Part shown: in pieces, positions 55,311 through 64,000 of the stretch
How the letters are laid out: every line of letters starts with the position of its first letter
How positions within the stretch are numbered: position 1 is the stretch's first letter
From: Neocallimastix lanati (nom. inval.)
Taxonomy: Eukaryota > Neocallimastigomycota > Neocallimastigomycetes > Neocallimastigales > Neocallimastigaceae
Direction of reading: 5' to 3'
Assembly: GCA_016946835.1 (NCBI GenBank)
Contig: JACVTC010000200.1
Location: 62,001 to 126,000, forward strand
Length of the DNA: 64,000 bases
Notes under the pieces: generated by a model
Seen by the model: only the letters and a program-made list of their open reading frames with translations
Database searches by the model: none
What the model was told of the DNA's origin: nothing
Position numbers and translations under genes: made by a program

Positions 55311-58300
55311 ATGACACCAAGAAGAATTAATCAAGTAATCAACGTGGAAGCTACTGACAATCCAAGGAAGATAGTGAATTTCAATTACTCTGAGAATTTC
55401 AATAGAGTAATTGAATTAACAACTGAAAATTATCCGAGATGGAAAGGAAACATCCTTTATTTATTGACCATAAATGATCTAGTACTTTACGCCACTAAAG
55501 AAAAAATTAAGAAATTAAGAAAGAAAGACATCAAAGAGGACATATTAAACTACACGGAAGACCAATTTGACAACTCATTAGTATATGCTAAAAATATTAA
55601 TGAAAATGACATTAACAACGATATTACAGCAAAGTGGATGATACTTAACACCTTAGGAGAAAAGACTCAAGAAATAGTAAAGGGAAATGGAAAAACAGCT
55701 CATCAAGTTTGGAAACTCTTAGAGAAATCATTTACTAAATCAAAGGAATCTAGAAAGTTAGAACTAAAGAAAAAACTAAACGAGTTAAAGTTCGAAGAAG
55801 AACAAGATATAAATATATTTATGGCAGATCTTCAAAACACTATTGAAGAATTAGAAAAAATAGATGAAGATCTAAGCACCAGCACAAAAGTCGGTATTTT
55901 GAATAGGGCGCTACCGGAAAACCTTCGATTCATCAATGTATTTCAATACAACAGTGATTGGGAAAAATGTACCGATTATGTAAAAAATGTAATACCACAA
56001 ATCTTGTTATCCAATCTAACAGAATCAAATTACATTAAAGAAAACAATAATAAAAACATTTTTTCAGCTGAGAGTACATACAAAAAGAATCAAGAAAAAT
56101 CAAAACGATACATCAAGAATATCAATAAAAATACAAAACGACCAAATATAAAATGCAACTACTGTGGTAAAAGAGGGCATTTCTTTTACAATTGCTTTAA
56201 AAGAAAAAGAAACCAATTAAGAAGACGAAGCAATACAAATTTTAAAAGAAAAAACAATTATAATAAATCAAATATAAAAAACAAAAAGGTTATAGATAAC
56301 ATTCAAAGAAACAACTATAACGATATATATGCAGAGTGTTTTTCTCAAGATTACAACACAAATGAATCAAATACTATAGACTTAATAGATAATAAAAATA
56401 AATCAACAAAGTCTATTAATAAAGAATTAATCTGTTGGACCTTAGATTCAGGAGCTTCAATCAACATCACCAACAGACTAGATAAACTCACAAATATTAA
56501 ATATTGCAATGAAAAAATATTTTTTGCAAATAATCAATCGATTATCATTAATAAAGTAGGCACCTTCATAGGATACATTAATGAATACGAATTTACAATC
56601 GAAGATGTTTATTACTCACCATTAATCAATAAAAATTTAATATCAATTGGAAACTTAATTAAACAAAATTATAAAATTTTATTTAACACCAATCACAACA
56701 AATCATATGTCACGATCTATGACAAATACCAAAACAAAATCGCCAATATTATTTCAAATGCAAATAACACATTCAACATTTGGTTATCAACCCAACGTAT
56801 ATTTCTACAAGACAATAATACCAGAAACACAAATGATGAAATCAACTATATTAACATGAAGATTCCTGATAAATTAAATTTATGGCACAGAAGGTTTAGT
56901 CACTTCGATATAAAATCAATTAAAAACAAATTACTTAAGACAGATATCAAATTAAAATGTCCTCTATGTGCTCAATCCAAGATTAAAAACAAACCTTATT
57001 CAAAAAATATCAATACAACTAAGCATATCTTTGAACTACTACACTTGGACTTGGTAGGTCCATTACCTGAATCCATTCACGGAAACAAATATTTTTTTTA
57101 CTATTTTAGACGATTACTCTAGATACGGATGGGTTCTTTTTCTAAAAGATAAAGATTACACATTTCCCGCTTTTTATAAATGGTTCAATAACGTAAAAAA
57201 TTTGTACAATACTAGAATAAAATATTTACGGTCTGATAATGGTACGGAATTCCGCAATAATAACTTCAAGGACTTCTGTCAATCTTACGAAATCATTCAA
57301 CAATTTACTGTTCCACACAATCCTCAGCAAAATGGAAGAGCTGAGCGATTCAATGGAACTCTAATCTCATCTGCCAAAGTAATGCTTAACGATGCTAAGC
57401 TGAGTAAACACTTTTGGGAAGACGCCGTTCACACCTCTAATTATATACATAATCGACTACCACATCGTGGAATCAACAACATCATCCCATATGAACGGCT
57501 AAACAAATCAAAAGTAGATTATTCAAATATAAGAGTATTTGGATGTAAAGTCTATTACTACATCCCAAAATCCTTTAGAACAAAATTTCAAAATAATGCT
57601 TCTCCTGGTATTTTTCTTGGTTATTCAGATAACCCCAGAGCTTATAAAATTTTAGACACATCTAACAATAAAATAATACTCTCACGTAGTGTTGAATTTT
57701 TTGAATCCAATCCTGGAGATTTTTATACGACTAATTGCTGTACTGACCATCAAAATTTTATTCCCAATTATGAAATTTGGGGGAATAGTAGTTCTTATTA
57801 CTACAATAACTCTTACACAAAAAATCCTATTAACGCAAAACCAGCATCAATATTTATTCCAAAAAACAGCATAAACAAAAACACAGTTCATTTCAATAAA
57901 CAAGGAAAAGACCAAAATACTAATAACACTTCTACTCTAAATACAACTAATAGCACAAATCAACCCAAAGTTACAAGCACTATCAAAAATAACAACATCA
58001 ATAATAATCAAAATAACACTATTAATACTACTCAAAGCAATGATAATAACATCAACACTAATCAAACAAAAAACAACAACAATCATTTAAATACGAACAT
58101 TCATTCTGAAACAAACGATATGAATATCAACAGTATTATAAGCAACCAAAACAATAAAGTTAAAGGAAACCAAACACCTAACAATAATAATACTTTTATA
58201 TGTAACAATCAAGTATTAAATAAAAATTTAAGAGAACCTTTAGTCTATGACGATATATACAACCTCGAAGATCAAGAAGAATGGTTTAACTCTGCTGAAA

Positions 58301-59775
58301 ATGAATTTGGCAACTTGAGAGACCTAAAAGTTTATGAACAAGTAAATAAAGATGAAATCCCAGAAGAAGCTAATATTATCAAATCCAGACTAATATTCAA
58401 ATACAAAAGAAATTCTAAAGGGGACATAGTCAAAAGAAAAACAAGACTTGTAGCAAAAGGGTTCACACAGCAACATGGAATAGACTATAAAGATACATTT
58501 GCACCCACCTTAAAACTAGATTCGATAAGAATATTTACACATATAGCTGCAAGAAATAATTTCCAAATAGAACAAATAGATGTTAATGCTGCTTATTTAA
58601 ACGCTCATCTAAAGGAAGAAATATACATGGAGCCTCCAAAAGGACATCCCGATCACAAGAAATACATCTGGAAACTCAAGAAAGCCATATATGGTTTAAA
58701 GCAAAGCGGAATGGAATGGAACAATGAATTAAATGGGCATCTACTAAACATTGGCTTCAAAAGATTGACTTGTGAACCATGTATATACTTTACAACAGAT
58801 AAACATAACAAGATTACATGCCTCATAGCTGTTTATGTGGACGATATACTACTTGCAGGTAACAAAGCAAAAGTAGATCAAATCAAAAATATGATAAAAA
58901 ATAAATTCAAAATAAAAGAAATCGGTGAAGTCAATTTCATAATAGGAATAAAATTTGTAAAGCATAAAAACGGTTATTTCTTAAATCAAGAAAGATATAT
59001 AAACGATATAATTATCAAATATGGATTGTCAAGTGCTACTCCTATTCGTAATATAACACCAATTGAAAATGAAGAATTAAGAAAAACGAAAATGAATGAA
59101 ACTACTTATAGAAGCGCTGTTGGAAGCTCATTATACTTAGGTATCTGTACTAGACCCGATATATTACATGCAGTATCCAAAGCGGCACAAAAATCAAAAG
59201 AACCTAACTTGGAAGATTGGGAAAATTTAAAACGAATATTAAAATATTTAAAGGGAACAATAAAATATGGTATTAACATATCAAGAAACTCAAATGTCAA
59301 AGCTTTCGTAGATGCAGACTACGCTGGGGACACAAAAACAAGAAGATCGACTACAGGATTTGTAATTACAATAGGAGATTCACCTACTAGTTGGTGTTCA
59401 AAACTACAGCATTGTGTATCGACTTCCACAGCTGAGGCCGAATATTATAGTCTTAGCGAATGTAGCAAACATTGCATGTGGTACATAAATTTATTGAAGG
59501 AATTAAAATACAACATCAGTGGTATTGAAGTCAACATAGACAATAAAGCTGCAATCTATAATGCAAAAAACCAATCGATTAATCCAAGAACAAAGCATAT
59601 GGACATAAGATTGCACTATGTAAGAGAATTAGTAAAGAGCAATAAAATAATATTGAAATATGTAAAATCTCAAAACAATTTAGCAGATGGCTTTACGAAA
59701 TATCTAAACGGATCTTCCATGGATAAATTTAGAAATTCATTATTAACACAGCCAATGGACTTGAAAATTTATTAA
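55311..59775 (+). pseudogene. copia D Gag-Pol, frameshifted in integrase
   Basis: Frame 1 runs 55311-57122. It covers Gag with the FNYSENFNRVIELTTENY block, the zinc knuckle CNYCGKRGHFFYNC, protease LDSGAS, and the integrase zinc finger with LWHRRFSH and CPLCAQSK. In the T8 run at 57092-57099 the frame shifts by one base, consistent with one extra T. The rest continues to 59775 in the other frame: integrase RSDNGTEF and NGRAERFNG, an Asn/Thr-rich linker shorter than in A-C, reverse transcriptase YVDDILLAG, RNase H VDADYAGD and AEAEYYSLSECSKH. The break is inside the integrase and the other families are open there, so it is a mutation or a homopolymer sequencing error and not a programmed shift. 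Confidence 0.93.
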
Positions 59776-59843
59776 CTTAAGTTTTTTAAAATAAAAAAAT
59801 AATCAATTATAACCTTAAAAAATAGGTTATAATTGTGGGGGAA

Positions 59844-60113
59844 TGTTAGAGACGAAATCGTTACATACATTTATTTATATTATTAATTTATATCAACCAA
59901 TAATTAATCTCTAAGTAAATTAAATAATGTTAACTAAGATATAAAATATGAAATAAATTTAATGTAAAAAATATCTCTTAGAAAAATATATATATCCTCG
60001 TAATAAAAATTATTAATAAAAATTTTATAATATTACTCATAACATAAAATACTTTGTTATATTGTTTTTATTAATACAGTGTTTGTCTTAGATTTATAAA
60101 TTTGTTTTTCACA
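59844..60113 (+). repeat. 3' LTR of copia D
   Basis: 270 bp, preceded by GTGGGGGAA. Several differences from the 5' LTR. Confidence 0.93.
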
Positions 60114-60565
60114 CAAAGGAAGAAGGTCACTTGAGTCCTTTTAAATTTTTATAAAAAACCCCATTTCAAGTGACCATTTCATTGAAATTTTGAAATTTCT
60201 AAAATTTAGTAAAATTAAAATTTAATTAATAAAATTGATGGTTGTGAATATAATGGTACCATTTTTGAATGAATTTGATATAGAATTTTTGAAATTGAAA
60301 TTTTGAAATTTAATTTCAATTAACTTCTTAATTTGTTGCATTAAATTTTAAAAAAATGAAAATTATAATAATTTATAAAATTTTGATTATGTTGAATTAT
60401 AAATTGATTGTTAAGAATGTAATATAGCTATATTTTTTGAATTTTTGAATTTTGAAATTTTGAAATTGAAATTTCATTTTAGAAATATTGAAAAATTAAA
60501 ATTAACTAAAAAAATAGATAATAATAAAGTAAAAGTTAAAAATTAATAATAATAAATAAAATTTC

Positions 60566-60594
<29 letters not shown>
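60114..60594. other. 3' flank of the gypsy element: inverted repeat, GAAATTTTGAAATTT-rich tract and poly(T)
   Basis: Downstream side of the minus-strand gypsy ORF. It holds a perfect 10-bp inverted repeat (GGTCACTTGA at 60125-60134, TCAAGTGACC at 60166-60175). Repeated GAAATTTTGAAAT-type blocks follow near 60185, 60295 and 60445. A run of about 27 T at 60570-60596 lies right at the gypsy stop codon. It may be 3' untranslated or LTR sequence of the gypsy element, but I found no LTR boundary. Confidence 0.5.
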
Positions 60595-60600
<6 letters not shown>

Positions 60601-63600
60601 ATATGCAATCGAAGTAAACTTCCTTCCATTCTTTAAATATAATAAATAAATGTCTTGATTTCTTGGGTTATTTTCAACTTCTTCTGAAGGAACCCAATCA
60701 TAGGAATTTTTATATTTATACCTTACACGATATTCATAACATTTTTTCTTATAATTGGTCCTAAATCCTGCGATTTCTATAATATCTTTAATAGATTCAT
60801 TATGAGATCTTCTTTTTCTATATTCTGGAGGAGTAGGAATGAAAGGCTCGAGCTCGGATATATGGAATATTGGATGGTGTTTAGGGAAAGGAGATCTTTT
60901 TAAATCTATTTTATAATTATTATTATCTAAAGCTTCAAGTACTTTATAGGGTCCGTACTTACAAGGTGATAATTTAGAATAATCTTCGATATTAAGAGAA
61001 GGAGGAGTTTGAACCCATACTAAGTCACCTTCTTTAAAAACAGGAGGTTCTAATCTTTTCTTATCAGCATGCCTTTTATATAATTCTTTGGAACGTAGTA
61101 AGACGTCTTTAATGTGATTAAAACTAGTATTTACATTTTTTATATATTTAAAATTAGTATCCATTTGAGGTAATAAAAAGAATTCGTCCATGGAAGGATG
61201 GAACCCATAATTTATAAAGAAAGGAGTTTCCTTAGTAGATTCGTTAACCGAATTATTATATGCAAATTCTGCAAGGTAGATCCAATCTATCCAGTCATCA
61301 TGATAATAAGCTCTTGAATAAGCCCTAAGATATTGTTCAATAAAAGAGTTACACCTTTCAACTTGTCCGACGGTTTCATGATGATCTGTGGTAGCTATAT
61401 TATTTTTAATTTTTAATAAGTGCATAAATTCATTCCAAAGAGCACTTGTAAATTGTGATCCTCTGTCTGTATAAAGATCTTGAGGTAAACCATGTAGTTT
61501 AAAGATATTATTCATAAAGGCCTTAGCAGTTTGTTTTGCATCAGGTATTTGTTTAAAGGGAATTAAGTGGATCATTTTAGAAAAACGATCGACAACTACC
61601 ATTATTACTGTATATCCTTTAGAATCAGGAAGACCGCATAAAAAGTCTATTTCAATAGATTTCCAAGGTCTTTCGGGAGTATCCAAAGGTTGTAGAAGAC
61701 CATATTTTCTGTGCCTATTTATTTTGTTTCTTGCACAGGATTGACAAGAGTTTACATATTTGGTCACATCTTCTTTTATTTTAGGCCACCAAAAGTTTCT
61801 TGTTATTAACTCTAAAGTTCTTCTAATTCCTAAATGACCGGCTGCGGGCTTTTCATGATATTTTGTCAATATTTCTAATCGGAGAACTTCAGGAATATAG
61901 ACTAGATTATTATAAAATATTAAATTGTCCTTTAATTTAAACTTTTCCATTTTTCTAAAGGGCTTATAAGACATATCATTTTTTACATTTTGAGGACTAA
62001 AGTAAAGTCGAATATCCTCAGCTGTAGCGTCAGACTTGGTAGCATCAATAATTCTTTCTAAAAGGTCACTTACAATACTAACAAAACATGGAATTTCTTT
62101 AACATTTTTAATGTCTAAAATATTTTCAGGTTTTTCTTCAGTGTTGTTTTTAATATAGTCAGGTCTTCTAGATAGACTGTCAGGTTTTCCGTTTTTGTTT
62201 CCCTGTCTATACTTTATTATGAAATTATATTCTTGGAAGAAAAGGTACCATCTGTGTTGTCTTTGATTTGCAACCTTTCCTCCTAATGTGTATATTAAGT
62301 TCCTATGATCCGTATAAACAGTGATTTGGTATTTAGCACCAAGGAGTAGATGTCTCCAAGCAATAAAAGCATCCCTTATAGCGAGTAGTTCTTTGTCAGT
62401 AATTGTATAATTTATTTCGGCGTTTAGTAAACTTCTAGAATAATATACTACTGGATGTAAATTATTATCTTTATCCCTTTGAGATAGAACAGCACCAATA
62501 GCATAATTACTTACATCACATTCTACTATAAAAGGTTTTGTAATATCAGGATGAAGTAGAATTGGAGAAGTAATTAATCTTTTCTTTAATTCCTTAAAAG
62601 CATTTTCACATTCATTCGTCCATAAAAATTTAATATTTTTCCTTGTTAAATTATGTAAAGGTTTTGCAATTTTTGCAAAATCTTTAACAAATCTTCTATA
62701 GTAATTACATAGGCCAATAAATCTTTGAACATCTTTTAAATTTTCTGGTCTTGGCCACTCTTCTATAGATTTAATTTTCTTTGGGTCAGTAGATACACCA
62801 TCACCAGATAAAATGTAACCTAAAAATTCAACTTGGTTCTGGTCAAATTCACATTTTTCTAATTTTACATATAAATTATTATTAATTAAAGTTTGAAGGA
62901 CGTTTCTGACTTGATTATGATGCTCCTCCAAATCTTTGGAATAAATTAAAATATCATCTAAATATAAGATCACACACTTTTCTAAGTATGGTCTAAGAAT
63001 AGAGTTAATAAATGATTGAAAAGTGGCAGGCGCATTTTTTAATCCAAACGGCATAACTAAATATTCATAATGGCCATATTTAGTTCTAAACGCAGTTTTA
63101 TATTCGTCACCCTCTTTTATTCTTATTAAATTATAAGCTGAACGTAAATCCAATTTCGTAAAATATTTTGCTCCCTTTACTTTTTCTATTATATCTGTTA
63201 TTAGAGGGAGAGGATATGAATTTCTTATAGTTACTGCATTTAATTTTTTATAGTCTACACATAACCGAAGGGAACCATCTTTTTTCTTTTGAAAAAGGAC
63301 AGGATATCCAGCAGGAGATTCTGATGGTCTAATAAATCCTTTTTCTAAATTTTCTTTTATATAGTCCTTAAGAACTTGTGATTCTTCTTCAGTTAATGGA
63401 TAAATTGGGCCGTAATGGAGTGTAGCGTCTTTTTCTAAAACAATCTTACAGTCGGTTAAACGGTGAGGAGGTAATTTATCTGCCTCTTTTTTGCTAAATA
63501 CGATTGCTAAATCTTGATATTGATGAGGAATTTCTTCTATTTTTGGTTCCTCATTTTCAATTTCAACTTTATCTTTAGTTGAAAAAAAACAATATACTAA

Positions 63601-63786
63601 AAAATTATAACTAAATTCTTTTTTATTATTATATAAATCTAGATGATTTTTGTTAAATTTTTTGGAAGAAAATTTACTTTTAGATTTATTTAAATATTTT
63701 ACATATACATAAATTTTAGAATTTTTATTAATAGAATTTTTATATTTATTAAACTTTGTATTTTTTGAAAAAATTTTTAAATTTTT
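60595..63786 (-). CDS. Ty3/gypsy chromovirus Pol, 5'-truncated (no gag or protease)
   Basis: About 1060 codons remain. The reverse transcriptase comes first (from about residue 130: GPIYPLTEEE, KKDGSLRLCVDYKKLN, MPFGLKNAPATFQ, YLDD near 279-282). RNase H follows (FIVECDVSNYAIGAVLSQ, YTDHRNL). The integrase has its HHCC finger (HLGIRRTLELI..CQSC) and catalytic residues in IEIDFLCGLP, TDRGSQF and GQVERCNSFIE. At the C-terminus, YEYRVRYKYKNSYDWVPSEEV is a chromodomain, which in this family steers integration to particular chromatin. RT before integrase and the chromodomain define Ty3/gypsy. Gag, zinc knuckle and protease are missing because an F-family LTR starts at 63787. The few codons beyond it, to 63798, belong to that LTR. 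No in-frame stop was found, but the element cannot be autonomous. Confidence 0.93.
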
Positions 63787-63993
63787 TGTTAGAAACAAAA
63801 ATATTAAGATTTATAGTTATATTATTTAAAGGAGTAATGTTATATAAATTAATATATTAGTGTAAGATATGTGACCAATAGTAACAAAAAACCACATATT
63901 ATGTTTACTATAAATACCAGAAGAAGTATAAAATTATTTATATATACTATTCTTTATTCTTATATAATAAAAAAGAGATTTATACTTTTCACA
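63787..63993 (+). repeat. F-family LTR at the window edge
   Basis: 207 bp, TGTTAGAAACAAAA..TTTTCACA, similar to the LTR at 48097-48300 including the internal GGAGTAATNTTATATA segment. It is directly followed by a primer-binding site, so it is the 5' LTR of another copia element that inserted into, and truncated, the gypsy element. Confidence 0.82.
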
Positions 63994-64000
63994 GATTAAG
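63994..64000 (+). promoter_or_regulatory. start of a tRNA-Lys half primer-binding site
   Basis: The last seven bases, GATTAAG, follow the LTR exactly as in elements A, B, C, D and F. The element continues beyond the window. Confidence 0.7.

Larger units (their letters stand above)
54082..60113 (+). mobile_element. Ty1/copia retrotransposon D, frameshifted and without matching target duplication
   Basis: 5' LTR 54082-54349 (268 bp) and 3' LTR 59844-60113 (270 bp) differ by about five substitutions and two 1-bp indels, more than the other elements here. The flanking 5-mers are GTTTC and CAAAG, so no target duplication. Primer site at 54350, hairpins 54673-54870, gag-pol 55311-59775 with one frameshift, polypurine tract GTGGGGGAA before the 3' LTR. 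Its left flank is the interrupted leader of the right copia A copy; its right flank is a gypsy element. Confidence 0.94.

Noticed and set aside
57085-57125. Possible programmed +1/-1 frameshift in copia D
   Set aside because: The shift lies in the integrase at a T8 run. Ty1-type programmed shifts lie at the gag-pol border, and the three other families are a single open frame here.
63787-63798. Gypsy ORF start at 63798
   Set aside because: The last codons lie inside the F-family LTR that truncates the element. They are not gypsy sequence.

Overview
The window is extremely AT-rich eukaryotic DNA. Its proteins are rich in Asn, Lys and Ile, it has short AT-rich GT..AG introns, it carries bacterial-looking polysaccharide enzymes and the relic of a plant-cell-wall-type SGNH esterase, and it is packed with LTR retrotransposons. 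This mix fits an anaerobic gut fungus (Neocallimastigomycota) best. That placement is inference from composition and gene content, not a database match.

Layout. (1) 1-2503: broken genes on the minus strand, namely a glycosyltransferase relic and the tail of a polysaccharide pyruvyl transferase-like gene. (2) 2504-10956: nested retrotransposons. An intact Ty1/copia element (family A, 3869-10265, target duplication ATTAT) sits inside the leader of an older minus-strand element (family F). A solo A-type LTR with duplication ATATA lies beside it. (3) 11783-17921: two convergent genes, a secreted or membrane-anchored beta-helix plus tandem glycosyltransferase protein and a GT2-GT4 double glycosyltransferase. 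(4) 18833-19332: the 3' stump of an old A-type element. (5) 20438-26681: copia B, with one nonsense codon. (6) 26912-28040: an intron-containing SGNH/GDSL esterase pseudogene. (7) 28230-35174: copia C on the minus strand, intact and young. (8) 36336-39357: a membrane acyltransferase and a small GT2. (9) 39718-54082: items 2 to 4 again, inverted. (10) 54082-60113: copia D, frameshifted. (11) 60114-63786: a 5'-truncated Ty3/gypsy chromovirus. (12) 63787-64000: the start of another F-family element, running off the window.

The largest structure is an inverted repeat. Positions 4971-19266 and 39787-54082 pair base for base (left plus right coordinate is always 59053), so there is no net indel over about 14.3 kb. 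The three encoded proteins per arm are identical except for one residue. The arms are separated by about 20.5 kb. The inner end of the right arm is a chimeric LTR, and its outer end coincides with the first base of copia D, so LTR-LTR recombination very probably built and trimmed it. The result is two copies of the glycosyltransferase pair.

The copia families A, B, C, D and F have different LTRs but share two RNA-level features. Each has a primer-binding site directly after the 5' LTR that is complementary to the 5' half of tRNA-Lys(CUU), as in copia-type half-tRNA priming. Each also has an array of short hairpins between that site and gag. Most of these hairpins share one fold (4-5 bp, a single 3'-side bulged purine, 2-5 bp, a small loop) built from family-specific sequence, with compensatory changes. 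This array is the best candidate in the window for something undescribed.

The host genes, living and dead, share one theme: glycosyltransferases, a sugar O-acyltransferase, a pyruvyl transferase relic and a carbohydrate-esterase relic. They look like a surface or extracellular glycan gene set of bacterial style that has been repeatedly rearranged by retrotransposons.
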